Shown here piece after piece: positions 52,801 through 63,965 of a DNA stretch of 64,000 nucleotides. Both the position numbers and the translations under genes were made by a program. Origin of the DNA: Microbacterium sp. SSM24. Lineage in GTDB: Bacteria; Actinomycetota; Actinomycetes; Actinomycetales; Microbacteriaceae. The stretch's first letter is position 1. Every line of letters starts with the position of its first letter. The notes under the pieces were generated by a model. That model made no database searches, was not told where the DNA came from, and was given only the letters and a program-made list of their open reading frames with translations. Location: positions 1,054,001-1,118,000 of the forward strand of contig NZ_JAPDNQ010000001.1 in assembly GCF_025989145.1 (NCBI RefSeq). Direction: 5' to 3'.

Positions 52801-53649
52801 TCAGCTGATGTAGATCAGCGCGTTGTCGATGAAGCGGTGGCCGGCGACGCTCGCCGCGATGAGTGCGAGTGCGGGGCCCTGATGACCCTCGTCGACAGGA
52901 AGGAAGGTCGTCGGATCCACGACGCTGAGGTACTCGAGTCGGATGCGCGGTTCGCCCATGAGCGCCGACTGCGCGGCCGCGATGCACGCATCGACGCCTC
53001 GATCGGCGTTCGAGGCGGCGGCGTCGAGCGCGGCGGGAAGCATGCCGGCTGCTGCGAGGTCGCGGTCCTCCAGCATGCCGACGCGCGTCGACACCGGAAG
53101 ACCGTCGTCGCCACGGACCGTCTCGACCGTCGCGACCTCGACGTCGAAGAACAGGTCGCGGATCATGCGGCGGACGAGGAAGACCCGCTGCGGATCGCGT
53201 TCGCCGTAGATCGCGACATCCGGTCTCACCAGATTCAGCAGCTTCGCCTCGACCGTGAGCAGCCCGTCGAAGTAGAAGGGACGCATGCGGCCCTCGTAGC
53301 GGAGGCCGAGGTCTCCCGCACTCACCTTCGTGGTCGCGGTTCCGTCGGGGAGCAGTTCCGCCGCGCCGGGGGCGAACACGAGATCCACACCGAGGGATTC
53401 GAGCAGTCGCCGATCATCGTCCGGCGTCCGCGGGTAGGCGGCGAACTCCGCTGTGGTGGCGAAGCGCAGCGGGTTGACGAACACCGAGACGACGACGAGG
53501 TCGGCCACCTCACGTGCGCGGTGGACGAGGTCGATGTGGCCGTCGTGGAGTGCGCCGATCGTCGAGATGAGCGCAATCCTGGCTCCATCCGGAGCGGCGG
53601 CTCTGGCCTCGGCCAGACGGGTGCGCAGCTCGACGACGGTGCTGATCAT
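52801..53649 (-). CDS. panC: Pantoate--beta-alanine ligase
   Basis: 282 residues making pantothenate from pantoate, beta-alanine and ATP. The HIGH-like motif is STIGALHDGHIDLVHRAR (usual PTMGALHxGH), the next motif is VSVFVNPLRF (usual FVNPxQF), then PDVAIYGERDPQRVFLVRRM (usual xFGxKDxQQ). The late SSRNxxL motif reads STRVGMLED, losing the Asn. The set is divergent from characterised PanC but conserved in order. Its ATG overlaps the DUF2520 stop. Confidence 0.85.
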   Translation of the reverse strand: MISTVVELRTRLAEARAAAPDGARIALISTIGALHDGHIDLVHRAREVADLVVVSVFVNPLRFATTAEFAAYPRTPDDDRRLLESLGVDLVFAPGAAELLPDGTATTKVSAGDLGLRYEGRMRPFYFDGLLTVEAKLLNLVRPDVAIYGERDPQRVFLVRRMIRDLFFDVEVATVETVRGDDGLPVSTRVGMLEDRDLAAAGMLPAALDAAASNADRGVDACIAAAQSALMGEPRIRLEYLSVVDPTTFLPVDEGHQGPALALIAASVAGHRFIDNALIYIS

Positions 53650-54359
53650 CCGTCGATCGTAGCGGTGGGGTCGCCCGGTGCACCGGAACCCGCTTCGGCG
53701 AGCGCATGGTCGATCGTCGAGTGCACCAGCGCCGACAGATACGCCCCCGGATTCGGCACGCCCGCCTCGGCCAGCAGACCCGCCGACTGGCGCACGATCG
53801 AGCGCGAGAACTCCGTCGCCGCGCCGACGCCCTCGGCGTACACCGGGCGGTCCGCTTCGGCGATGACCACGGGCTCGCAGCCCAGCTCGACGGCGAGCGC
53901 CTGGGCGATCGGAAGAACGGGACCCGGCGCCGTGACCGCGGCGTACGCCGTTGCGAGCTGGCGGAGGTCCATCGACGTGCCCGTGAACACGAGAGCGGGA
54001 TGCACGGCCAGGGGAATCGCGCCCTGGGCCACCGCGGGTGCGAGCACGCCCGTACCGAAGGCCGGATCGGTGTGCAGCACCAGCTGGCCCGGCTGCCACG
54101 CATCCAGCGCGGCCAGCCCGGCGACCAGCCCTTCGAGCTGGTCGTGCGGCACGGCGACGATCACGAGCTCACTGCGCCGCACCACCTCGGCCGGCTCGAG
54201 AGTGGGCACACCGGGGAGCACCGCCTCGACCCGCTCCGGGTCGGACCCCGCGGTGATGCCCACGACCGCATGGCCCGCGCCGCCCAGCGCCGCTCCGACG
54301 ACCGGACCGACCTTGCCGGCGCCGATGATCCCGATGCCGAGACGGCCGTCCCGGTTCAT
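53646..54359 (-). CDS. DUF2520/Rossmann-like protein, PanC-associated
   Basis: 237 residues. Rossmann loop GIIGAGKVGPVVGAALGGAG, then LVIVAVPHDQLEGLVAGLAA and a C-terminal helical domain of the DUF2520 type (ATEFSRSIVRQSAGLLAEAG). Such proteins commonly sit next to panC in actinobacteria, hinting at a role in pantothenate/CoA supply, perhaps as a ketopantoate reductase-like enzyme. Function unproven. ATGA overlap with panC. Confidence 0.8.
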   Translation of the reverse strand: MNRDGRLGIGIIGAGKVGPVVGAALGGAGHAVVGITAGSDPERVEAVLPGVPTLEPAEVVRRSELVIVAVPHDQLEGLVAGLAALDAWQPGQLVLHTDPAFGTGVLAPAVAQGAIPLAVHPALVFTGTSMDLRQLATAYAAVTAPGPVLPIAQALAVELGCEPVVIAEADRPVYAEGVGAATEFSRSIVRQSAGLLAEAGVPNPGAYLSALVHSTIDHALAEAGSGAPGDPTATIDG

Positions 54360-56107
54360 CCGCGCTCCTCAGGTGCAGCGGGGTAGCGGGCCGCTTCCGC
54401 CGGCACGGACGCTTCGGGCTCGGGCCCAGCATCCGCGCCCTCCTCCGCGGGCCGGGAGTCCGAAGTGCGCTCCCCGTCCACGGACCCGTCCTCGGCCCAT
54501 CGATGCGTGCGGTCGCCGGATGCTGCGAGCACGGCCGCAGCGGACGCATCGGCGAAGAGCGCGAGCGCGCTGTCGCGGTCGATCGCGGAGAGGTTGGCGT
54601 AGACCGGGCCGGTGACGACGTGCGCGCGGAGCGTCGCGACCCGCGACATCCGGTCCAACGGGCCCTGGTGGAGACCGAGGCTCTGCAGCCGGGCGAGCGG
54701 GAGGAGCGCGAGCTTGCGCCAGATGAGACCGCGCCGCAGCAACAGCAGATCGGGGGTGAGGCGGAAGCCGTTGCGGCGGTACGACAGCGGCCGGATCCAC
54801 CACGCCCTGCGTGGAGTGTTCGTGAAGGTATCTGCTTCTCCGGGACCCAGTACGCCCTCACGGAGGATGAGCGGCCACTCGGACTCGGGGACGTGCGGCT
54901 GCAGGAGGCGCAGCACCCGCTCGACATCGGCCGCGGTGCCGACGGGCAGCACCGTCGTGAACTGATCGGTCGTGGTGTCGCCGGCGCTGCGGCCGGTGAG
55001 GCGGTTGATCCGGATCATCCACCAGCCGGCGGGGCGCCACAGGATGGGCTGGGTCACCTCGACGGCGTGCACGCGGCCCGGAGGGACGATCTCGGTCACG
55101 GTCGTGAGCAGGCCGAACGTGATGCGGACCCCGTCGGGTGTCGGCGCGATCGAGTACCGCAGCGACCGCACGATCGAGCGCACCCAGTACGCGCCGAAAC
55201 CGATGAGGGTCGGCACCATCGCGAACAGCAGCCACGTCACGCCCATCGAGACGCCGATCCCGACCGCGACCGCGGCTGCGATGAGCGCGATCGTCGACAG
55301 GCTGACGACGTGGGATGCCACGAGCCGGCCGACCGGGATGTTGACGACGGACTCCGGCACGTCGACGGGCGCCTCCGGGCCTTCGATGAGGCCGGTGATC
55401 TCGCGCCCGACGGTGTGACCGAGCGCCGCCAGGCGGCCGTCGGGCCGCAGCGACGGGTCACTGCTCTGAGGGGCCTTGGCCGCGGCATCCGCCAGTCGCC
55501 TGCCCGACGCGAGCCGCAGGATGTCGGCACGCACCGCCTCGGCGTTGGACGTCGACAGGTACTCGAGCTTCACGTTCGCGTCGGCACCCGCACCGACGAC
55601 CTCGAGCTTGGCCATGCCGAGCAGGCGCGCGATCATCGGCCGCGTGAGGTTGACACCCTGCACGCGATCGAGCGGGGCACGGCGCTGCGTGCGGAACAGG
55701 ATCCCGCTGCGCACCTCGACGTCGTCATCCGTGATCCGGAACGTGTGGAACCGCCACGACATGTAGAACACCGCGATGAGGACGATGAGCACACCGAGCA
55801 CCGCGAGCACCGCGACGAGGTACAGGTTGTTCGCGATGATGAAGTCGATCGGGTCGCCGCCGGAGCCCTCCCACTCGGACAGGTCCTCGTCGAGATCGCC
55901 CCCGAGGTCGGGTGCGAGCCATGGCAGGAAGATCACGAGCAGCCGGTCCCTCAGGTTCGCGACGACGATGCCGACGATGACGATGAGGAACAGTCCGCCG
56001 CGCAGCAGCGGCGTCAGCGGGTGCAGGCGATGCCAGACTCCGTCGCTGAGCGGCGAGCGGACGAGCCCACGGGGCGGAGCATCGGGCGAAGGAACGGGAT
56101 CGGTCAT
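54356..56107 (-). CDS. PH-domain membrane protein, YdbT-like
   Basis: 583 residues with bacterial PH (bPH2) domains and paired membrane helices: LTPLLRGGLFLIVIVGIVVA and NNLYLVAVLAVLGVLIVLIA near the start; FRITDDDVEVRSGILFRTQR, YSIAPTPDGVRITFGLLTTV and FRLTPDLLLLRRGLIWRKLA mark three PH modules. It pairs with the smaller YdbS-like gene by a 4-nt overlap, the usual arrangement. Membrane-associated, role unknown. C-terminal tail is low complexity. Confidence 0.85.
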   Translation of the reverse strand: MTDPVPSPDAPPRGLVRSPLSDGVWHRLHPLTPLLRGGLFLIVIVGIVVANLRDRLLVIFLPWLAPDLGGDLDEDLSEWEGSGGDPIDFIIANNLYLVAVLAVLGVLIVLIAVFYMSWRFHTFRITDDDVEVRSGILFRTQRRAPLDRVQGVNLTRPMIARLLGMAKLEVVGAGADANVKLEYLSTSNAEAVRADILRLASGRRLADAAAKAPQSSDPSLRPDGRLAALGHTVGREITGLIEGPEAPVDVPESVVNIPVGRLVASHVVSLSTIALIAAAVAVGIGVSMGVTWLLFAMVPTLIGFGAYWVRSIVRSLRYSIAPTPDGVRITFGLLTTVTEIVPPGRVHAVEVTQPILWRPAGWWMIRINRLTGRSAGDTTTDQFTTVLPVGTAADVERVLRLLQPHVPESEWPLILREGVLGPGEADTFTNTPRRAWWIRPLSYRRNGFRLTPDLLLLRRGLIWRKLALLPLARLQSLGLHQGPLDRMSRVATLRAHVVTGPVYANLSAIDRDSALALFADASAAAVLAASGDRTHRWAEDGSVDGERTSDSRPAEEGADAGPEPEASVPAEAARYPAAPEERG

Positions 56108-56685
56108 AGGCCCGTGCGCCGGCTCTCGGCGACCGCGACGAGGTGGTCGCGCAGAGTCTCGGCCGTCTGCTGCTCGAGACCGGGGATGACGACGCCGGTG
56201 GAGGCCGCGGCCGTCACGAACTTGAGCTGCGCGATCCCGAAACCGCGGTCGAGCGGGCCGTGGGTGATGTCGACGAGCTGCATGCGCCCGTACGGCACCG
56301 CGACGAAACGCTGCCACAGGATGCCGCGACGGAACACGAGGTCGTCGTCGCGCAGCTGGTACCCGATCGAGCGAGCCTGCCGCGGCAGGATCGCCAGGGT
56401 CCAGACCATGATCACGGTGAGGATGCCGCCGGGGATCCACGCCCAGACCTGATGGAACGCGAGCGCCAGGACGAGCGTGGCGGCCACGATCAGCAGCAGG
56501 AACGATCCCGTGGAGATGAATTGCACCCGCACATACTTCGGCGAGATCTGATGCCACACGCCCGCCTCGAGCACGAGGCGGTTGTCCGAGCGCGGCTCGG
56601 CGAGGCGCTCGTACGTGGACCCCGCCGGCTCAGTGGCCGTGGATGCGGGGCTCGAGTCCGGGGTCGCCTCCGGGCTGTTCGTCAT
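56104..56685 (-). CDS. PH-domain membrane protein, YdbS-like
   Basis: 193 residues: two membrane helices (STGSFLLLIVAATLVLALAF; WIPGGILTVIMVWTLAILP) and one bPH2 domain (GYQLRDDDLVFRRGILWQRF; YGRMQLVDITHGPLDRGFGI). Partner of the YdbT-like protein in the same operon. Confidence 0.88.
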   Translation of the reverse strand: MTNSPEATPDSSPASTATEPAGSTYERLAEPRSDNRLVLEAGVWHQISPKYVRVQFISTGSFLLLIVAATLVLALAFHQVWAWIPGGILTVIMVWTLAILPRQARSIGYQLRDDDLVFRRGILWQRFVAVPYGRMQLVDITHGPLDRGFGIAQLKFVTAAASTGVVIPGLEQQTAETLRDHLVAVAESRRTGL

Positions 56686-57124
56686 CGTCGTCCTTCCGGA
56701 TCGTGCACAGGTGCTCCGCGACGAGACCCGCTGCCACCAGCAGCGCAGCGCACACGGCGGTCGCGATCACCGTCCCCATCGAGCCTAGCGAGGGTGTGAC
56801 CGGACGGGTCGCGAGGAAGACGAGCAGCCCGACCGCGAGACCGCCGAACGCGGCGCCCAGGATGCTCGACGCCTTCGCGAGCATCGCGACCCTGATCGCG
56901 CGGAACGGGTTGACGGGCGACCCGCCGCGACCGCGGGTAGCGCGCCGGATCGGCACGGCCAGCGCGACGACCACCCCGCCGAGGAGCACGAGGAGGATCG
57001 GCAGCGTGACCGCGGGGGTGAAGGTCGGGCGACCGGCGGCGGTCAGCATCTGGTCGATCAGGAAGCCGGCGGCCACGCCCAGCACCGCGGCGACGACGAG
57101 GACTCCCGCACCGGTGCGCCTCAT
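56630..57124 (-). CDS. DUF3180 membrane protein
   Basis: 164 residues, four hydrophobic segments: VLVVAAVLGVAAGFLIDQML, LPILLVLLGGVVVALAVPIR, AAFGGLAVGLLVFLATRP and MGTVIATAVCAALLVAAGLV. The RATRGRGGSPVNPFRAIRVA loop is the DUF3180 mark. In actinobacteria it follows folK; its ATG overlaps the folK stop. The 3' end overlaps the YdbS-like start by 56 nt. Function unknown. Confidence 0.88.
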   Translation of the reverse strand: MRRTGAGVLVVAAVLGVAAGFLIDQMLTAAGRPTFTPAVTLPILLVLLGGVVVALAVPIRRATRGRGGSPVNPFRAIRVAMLAKASSILGAAFGGLAVGLLVFLATRPVTPSLGSMGTVIATAVCAALLVAAGLVAEHLCTIRKDDDDEQPGGDPGLEPRIHGH

Positions 57125-57654
57125 CCGGCGTCCTTCAACCGGGCGAGTGCGCCATCCACGCGCCCCACGCCGGGAAGGGTCGCATCGGGATCGAGCGACA
57201 GCCACGGCGCCAGCACGAAATCGCGCTCGGCGGCACGCGGGTGGGGCAGCAGCAGCGTCGGCGCGTCACTCGTGAGATCGGCGTACGCGATGAGGTCGAG
57301 GTCGAGCGTGCGGTCGCCCCACCGCACGCGACGTTCGCGACCGTGGCGCTCCTCGATCGCGTGGAGGTACCCGAGCAGCACCGACGGCGCGAGCCGGGTC
57401 GTGACGATCGCGACCGCATTGAGGTAGGCCGGGGCGGAAGCATCCGGACCCTCGAGCGTCACCGCGATCGACTCGACCGGCTCCGACGCCCGCACCTCGT
57501 CGACCAGCGGCAGCCGGCGCAGATCGTCGATCGCCGCCGCCATCGTCTCGGCGCGGTCTCCGAGGTTGGCCCCGAGCGCCACGACGGCGTCGACCGGAGC
57601 GTGATGCGTGTGCTCCGCGTCGCCGTGGAAGCCCTGTGCGAGACGCCGGTTCAT
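57121..57654 (-). CDS. folK: 2-amino-4-hydroxy-6-hydroxymethyldihydropteridine pyrophosphokinase
   Basis: 177 residues transferring pyrophosphate from ATP to hydroxymethyldihydropterin in folate synthesis. Marks: VVALGANLGDRAETMAAAID, PAYLNAVAIVTTRL, and RVRWGDRTLDLDLIAYADLT with the catalytic Asp pair, then LLLPHPRAAERDFVLAPWL. Coupled by overlaps to folB upstream and DUF3180 downstream. Confidence 0.94.
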   Translation of the reverse strand: MNRRLAQGFHGDAEHTHHAPVDAVVALGANLGDRAETMAAAIDDLRRLPLVDEVRASEPVESIAVTLEGPDASAPAYLNAVAIVTTRLAPSVLLGYLHAIEERHGRERRVRWGDRTLDLDLIAYADLTSDAPTLLLPHPRAAERDFVLAPWLSLDPDATLPGVGRVDGALARLKDAG

Positions 57655-58025
57655 CGGACACCTCGCCGGCGGTCGATCGTCACGGACACATCGGCGAACG
57701 ACAGCGGGATCGGCGCCTGAGGCTTGTGCACCGTGACGCGCACGCCATCGACGAGCTCGAACCCGAGCAGGTGATCGGCGATGCGCGCGGCGAGGGTCTC
57801 GAGCAGATCGACCGGCTCACCACCGACGATGGCTGCGATCTGCTCGGCCATCTCGCCGTAGTGGACCGTGTCGGCGACGTCGTCGCTCGCAGCCGCCCGG
57901 CGGGTGTCGAGGCGGAGCGTCACGTCCACGACGAAGTCCTGCCCGTCGCGACGCTCGTCGTCGTAGACGCCGTGGCGGCCGAACACGCGCAACCCGGTCA
58001 GGGTGATCTCGTCGGCGACGTCCAT
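57651..58025 (-). CDS. folB: Dihydroneopterin aldolase
   Basis: 124 residues. DEITLTGLRVFGRHGVYDDE, VDVTLRLDTRRAAASDDVAD, TVHYGEMAEQIAAIVGGEPV and a C-terminal VTVHKPQAPIPLSFADVSVT are standard. It releases glycolaldehyde from dihydroneopterin. It starts 28 nt inside the folP 3' end. Confidence 0.94.
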   Translation of the reverse strand: MDVADEITLTGLRVFGRHGVYDDERRDGQDFVVDVTLRLDTRRAAASDDVADTVHYGEMAEQIAAIVGGEPVDLLETLAARIADHLLGFELVDGVRVTVHKPQAPIPLSFADVSVTIDRRRGVR

Positions 58026-58843
58026 CGGCCCTCCCCCTCCCATGCCCGCGCGACCCGGAGCGCGTCCACCGTCGAGGCGACGTCGTGCACGCGAACTCCC
58101 CACGCGCCGGCCTGTGCCGCGAGAACACTCGTGACCGCCGTGCCGACATCGAGTCGGCCCTCGCCGACCTCCGCACGCTCGCCGCCGCTCTGCGCGGCCA
58201 GCGTCTCGGCGAGGAAGCGCTTGCGGCTCGTGCCGATCAGCACCCGCGGGCCCAGGCCCGCCAGACGCCTCGTGCCCCGCAGCGCGGCCCAGTTCTGGTC
58301 GCCCCGCTTGCCGAACCCGATCCCCGGGTCGAGGATCACCCGCGACGGTGCGATGCCCGCCGCCGCAGCGGCATCCATCCGCCGCGCGAGCTCGCCGAGC
58401 ACCTCGGCGACCACGTCGCCGTACTCGGCCTTCGCGTACATGTCGGCAGAGGGCCCACGCCAGTGGCCGAGAATCACGTCGGCGCCGGTCGGCGCGACGG
58501 CCGCCAGCAGCCCGGGGTCGGCCATCCCGCCGGAGACGTCGTTCACGATGCGCGCCCCGGCCTCGACCGCCGCGAGCGCCGTCGCTGCGTTCATCGTGTC
58601 GATGCTGACGACGCTCCCCGCAGCGGCGAGGGCGCGCACGACGGGCAGCACGCGATCCTGCTCGACCGCGGGCTCGACACGCTCCGCGCCAGGACGCGTC
58701 GACTCGCCGCCCACGTCGAGGATGTCGGCGCCCTGCGCGCGCAGCGACAGCCCCTGCGCGATCGCGGCCTCGGCATCCAGGTACCGTCCGCCATCACTGA
58801 ACGAGTCGGGCGTGACGTTGACGATGCCCATCACGAGGGTCAT
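57998..58843 (-). CDS. folP: Dihydropteroate synthase
   Basis: 281 residues, the sulfonamide target. MGIVNVTPDSFSDGGRYLDA, DILDVGGESTRPGAERVEP, ARIVNDVSGGMADPGLLAAV and LIGTSRKRFLAETLAAQSG are all present. The ATG at 58843 overlaps the folE stop. It joins aminobenzoate to the pterin pyrophosphate. Confidence 0.95.
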   Translation of the reverse strand: MTLVMGIVNVTPDSFSDGGRYLDAEAAIAQGLSLRAQGADILDVGGESTRPGAERVEPAVEQDRVLPVVRALAAAGSVVSIDTMNAATALAAVEAGARIVNDVSGGMADPGLLAAVAPTGADVILGHWRGPSADMYAKAEYGDVVAEVLGELARRMDAAAAAGIAPSRVILDPGIGFGKRGDQNWAALRGTRRLAGLGPRVLIGTSRKRFLAETLAAQSGGERAEVGEGRLDVGTAVTSVLAAQAGAWGVRVHDVASTVDALRVARAWEGEGRWTSPTRSP

Positions 58844-59439
58844 TCGCGCCCCCCGTGGCCCGCCGACAGCAGGGCGATCAATTCGGCACGCGCCACCGGG
58901 TCCGCGAGCTCGCCCCGCGCCGCGATCGTCACGGTCGAGGCATCCGACTGCTGCCCGCTGCGCATCGTCACGCACTCGTGCGACGCGTCGAGCACCACGA
59001 GGACGCCACGGGTGTCGAGGGATGCCGCGATCGCATCCGCGATCTGCTCGCCGAGTCGCTCTTGCACTTGCGGGCGCGACGAGAGCACGTCGACGACCTT
59101 CGGCAGCGCGCCAAGACCGACGACCTGCTCGCCCGGAAGGTACGCGATGTGCGCGTGCCCGCGGAACGGGAGCAGGTGGTGCTCGCACACAGAGCGAAAG
59201 CGGATGTCGCGCAGCATGACCGCCCCGGACGGCAGCGTGTCGGGGGCCGGGCCGCGCGTCACCGAGATGGTGTGCGCGAGCGGAGCCGAGGCATCCGCTC
59301 CCACACCCGAGAAGAACTCGGCGTAGGCGTCGGCAACGCGCTCGGGCGTCAGACGGAGTCCGGGACGGTCGGGGTCCTCTCCGATCGCCTCGAGCAGTTC
59401 ACGCACGAGCGCGGCGACGCGCTCACGATCGACGGCCAC
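58840..59439 (-). CDS. folE: GTP cyclohydrolase I
   Basis: 199 residues, first folate step. Zinc/catalytic region IRFRSVCEHHLLPFRGHAHI, GLGALPKVVDVLSSRPQVQE, and SHECVTMRSGQQSDASTVTI (second Cys) are intact. Leads folE-folP-folB-folK-DUF3180 9 nt after ftsH. Confidence 0.95.
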   Translation of the reverse strand: MAVDRERVAALVRELLEAIGEDPDRPGLRLTPERVADAYAEFFSGVGADASAPLAHTISVTRGPAPDTLPSGAVMLRDIRFRSVCEHHLLPFRGHAHIAYLPGEQVVGLGALPKVVDVLSSRPQVQERLGEQIADAIAASLDTRGVLVVLDASHECVTMRSGQQSDASTVTIAARGELADPVARAELIALLSAGHGGRE

Positions 59440-59448
59440 GGGCCGAGC

Positions 59449-61455
<2,007 letters not shown>

Positions 61456-61593
61456 GGTGCGGGCGCGCGCCCGGTCCCTTTCGTCGACGAACCCGCGTCG
61501 AGACGGACGGATGCCTCGGCGACGGTGGATTCAGGGTATCGCGGCGTCCCTAGGCGCTGACTGTGCATTCGCCGACGGCGTAAGCGTCGCTGC

Positions 61594-62205
61594 TCACAAG
61601 CCGCCGCTCCCGGGGAGCTCGCCCGACGCCCACCGGTCGAAGTCATCGATCTTGGGGGACGGCCGAGATGCGACGAACGTGACCCACCGATCCGGCCTCG
61701 TCGTGCAATTCAACTCCCAGGGCACGCTCATGAAGGGATCCACGATCGGGATGACCACGTACCACTCGCCATCGGGGCGGAACGCGAGCCTGGCCTCTTC
61801 GCGGGGGACGTCGGACCGCATGAGCTGGTCGTACAGATCCGGTCGCGGCTTGTTCCGCGGCCGACTGGCGTTGTACAGACAGGTGTTGATGAGGTCATCG
61901 GCGTTGAAGGCCGGGGTGACGATCGGTGTCGGGATCGGCGCCGGGGCTTTCGTCGGAGACGGCGCCGGGGCTTTCGTCGGCGCCGGCGCAGGCGTCGGCG
62001 TGGCGATTGGCGTCGCCATGGCGCTCGGCGTCGGCGTGGGACTGGGCGTCGAGGTCTGCGTCGGCGTGCTGGAGGGCGTCTCCGCGGCTGGCGACAGCTC
62101 GGGCGCGGCCGTGCATGCGACCAGCCCCACCGCGAGCGTGAGTGCGAGGACGACGGCGGCAGGTCGGATCAGAGACACTCCACGAGTGTAGGTCGACCGC
62201 GTCAC
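61594..62205 (-). CDS. Secreted lipoprotein with Pro/Thr-rich stalk
   Basis: 203 residues. Signal region PAAVVLALTLAVGLVACTAA (lipobox LVAC), then a 60-residue Thr/Pro/Ala/Ser-rich stalk with repeated APAPTKAPAPSPT units, and a C-terminal domain with FNADDLINTCLYNASRPRNK, GEWYVVIPIVDPFMSVPWEL and WVTFVASRPSPKI. Its GTG start overlaps the hpt stop (GTGA). Family unknown; probably surface-exposed. Confidence 0.72.
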   Translation of the reverse strand: MTRSTYTRGVSLIRPAAVVLALTLAVGLVACTAAPELSPAAETPSSTPTQTSTPSPTPTPSAMATPIATPTPAPAPTKAPAPSPTKAPAPIPTPIVTPAFNADDLINTCLYNASRPRNKPRPDLYDQLMRSDVPREEARLAFRPDGEWYVVIPIVDPFMSVPWELNCTTRPDRWVTFVASRPSPKIDDFDRWASGELPGSGGL

Positions 62206-62753
62206 GAGTAGACGTGGGGGGCGAGGACGGCGACGTCGCGCAGGTTGCGGTACTTCTCGTCGTAGTCGAGGCCGTAGCCGACGACGAACTCGTTCGGGAT
62301 GTCGAACCCGACGTACTTGCAGTCCACCTCGACCTTGGCGGCATCCGGCTTGCGCAGAAGTGCGAAGACCTCGATCGATGCGGCGCCGCGCGACTCGAAG
62401 TTCTCGAGCAGCCAGCTGAGGGTGAGGCCGGAGTCGATGATGTCCTCGACGATCAGCACGTGCTTGTCGTGGAGGTCGGTGTCGAGGTCCTTGCGGATCT
62501 GCACGACGCCGCTCGACTTCGTGCCGGCGCCGTACGACGAGACGGCCATCCAGTCCATCGGGGCGCTCTTCGGAAGTGCGCGCGAGAAGTCGGCCATCAC
62601 CATGATCGCGCCCTTGAGCACCCCCACGAGCAGGAGGTCCTTGCCCTCGTAGTCGACCGCGACGCGTGCACCGATCTCCTCGAGCTTCGCCAGGATCTGC
62701 TCCTCGGTGACGAGGATCTCGGTCAGTTCGCTCTGGATGTCGGCCGCACGCAT
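62202..62753 (-). CDS. hpt: Hypoxanthine phosphoribosyltransferase
   Basis: 183 residues salvaging hypoxanthine/guanine with PRPP. PRPP motif VLIVEDIIDSGLTLSWLL, LVGVLKGAIMVMADFSRAL, KYVGFDIPNEFVVGYGLDYD. Standard length, downstream of tilS as in many Gram-positives. Confidence 0.95.
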   Translation of the reverse strand: MRAADIQSELTEILVTEEQILAKLEEIGARVAVDYEGKDLLLVGVLKGAIMVMADFSRALPKSAPMDWMAVSSYGAGTKSSGVVQIRKDLDTDLHDKHVLIVEDIIDSGLTLSWLLENFESRGAASIEVFALLRKPDAAKVEVDCKYVGFDIPNEFVVGYGLDYDEKYRNLRDVAVLAPHVYS

Positions 62754-62787
62754 GGGGAGAGTCTAGGCGGATCGCGCAGACGCGCCG

Positions 62788-63795
62788 TCAGCCGTCCACT
62801 CGCCGGGCGGTGAACTCGACGCGCCCGCCGACGCGTCGCGCGCGGCATCCGGGCAGGTCGATGGGTCCCTGCCCCGACCAGTCGGTCACCAGGCGCGCGA
62901 CCTCGAGCGTCTGCGTGCGGCTCAGGCTCTCGTGGAACTCGCTCGCGACGACGTGCCGGATGATCCGGTGACGCAGCGCCGCGGGGTTCGCCGCGAGCGC
63001 GCCGACCGACACCGAGATGCCCGCCTCGACGTGCTCGACGATGTCCTCGATCGTCTCTTCGATCATCTCGTCGAAGGCCTCGGCGTCCTCCCGCAGCTGG
63101 GCCGCCGTGCGCGCGAGCGCCTCGGCGATGCCCGGGCCGAGCTCCGCCTCGAGGACGGGCAGCACCGCCTCGCGCACGCGCACGCGGGCGAACCGGAGCT
63201 CGGAATTGTGCGGATCGTCCCACGGCACGAGACCCTCCGCCGCGCACGCGGCGCGCGTGGTCGGGCGACGCACGCCGAGGAGCGGCCGCACCAGCGCGAC
63301 GCCGTCGAGTTCGCCCGCGGGGGACATGCCCTGCAGACTGGCGGCGCCGGCGCCCCGCGCCAGGCCGAGGAGGACGGTCTCGGCCTGGTCGTCGAGCGTG
63401 TGACCGGTCATGATCGCAGCGGCGCCGAGAGCGGATGCCGCGTCACGGAGCGCGGGGTACCGCGCCGAGCGCGCCGCGGCCTCGGGACCGCCGTCCGCAC
63501 CGACCTCGACCCGGACGACCTTCGCCTCGATCCCGAGATGCCGGGCCTGCGCGGCGGCGGCGGCGGCCGCATCCGCGGATCCCTCCTGCAGACCGTGGTC
63601 CACCGTCACCGACGCGACGGCGACGCCGCGCTTCGGAGCCTCGAACGCGGTCGCTGCGGTGAGCGCGAGCGAATCGGCTCCGCCCGACAGTGCCACGACG
63701 ACCGTCGAGCCTTCGGCGAGTCCGGCGAGCGCCGCCCGCACGGCGAGGCGCACCTCGGCGACGGCGGGGTCGAGTCCGGGTCGGCGGTCGTCCAT
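62788..63795 (-). CDS. tilS: tRNA(Ile)-lysidine synthase
   Basis: 335 residues. PP-loop VVVALSGGADSLALTAATAF (Ser-Gly-Gly-x-Asp-Ser), AAIMTGHTLDDQAETVLLGL, and a C-terminal TilS domain (RTQTLEVARLVTDWSGQGPI). Adds lysine to C34 of tRNA-Ile(CAU). Upstream gap holds the family A palindrome, then ppa diverges. Confidence 0.93.
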   Translation of the reverse strand: MDDRRPGLDPAVAEVRLAVRAALAGLAEGSTVVVALSGGADSLALTAATAFEAPKRGVAVASVTVDHGLQEGSADAAAAAAAQARHLGIEAKVVRVEVGADGGPEAAARSARYPALRDAASALGAAAIMTGHTLDDQAETVLLGLARGAGAASLQGMSPAGELDGVALVRPLLGVRRPTTRAACAAEGLVPWDDPHNSELRFARVRVREAVLPVLEAELGPGIAEALARTAAQLREDAEAFDEMIEETIEDIVEHVEAGISVSVGALAANPAALRHRIIRHVVASEFHESLSRTQTLEVARLVTDWSGQGPIDLPGCRARRVGGRVEFTARRVDG

Positions 63796-63820
63796 GCGCC
63801 CACCGTACCGGCGAGGCGCG

Positions 63821-63906
63821 GCGCATAACTCCTGCAGGTTCGCGCAGATCCCGGCGAATCAGGCCCGGTACGGCCGGGAGCCGACAATTCTGCAGGAGTT
63901 ATGCGC
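63821..63906. repeat. Intergenic palindrome family A (second locus)
   Basis: 17-bp perfect arms GCGCATAACTCCTGCAG and its complement (63821-63837, 63890-63906) with an inner GC stem CCCGG/CCGGG. Located between the divergent tilS and ppa starts. Same arm core as the element at 29233-29352. Confidence 0.78.
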
Positions 63907-63965
63907 CCTGCCGCCGCGACTAGGCTGGTCGGCGGCATCCCACCGTTTTCCGAAGGAGCACCAAC

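Noticed and set aside
50218..54615. Very long plus-strand open frame (1465 codons)
   Set aside because: It lies antisense to lysS, the MBL gene, panC and DUF2520, is Arg/Asp/His-rich without domains, and is a GC-skew shadow of the real genes.
54503..56452. 649-codon plus-strand open frame over the PH-domain genes
   Set aside because: Arg/His/Asp-rich shadow sequence; the minus strand carries YdbT/YdbS-like proteins with membrane helices and overlapping starts.
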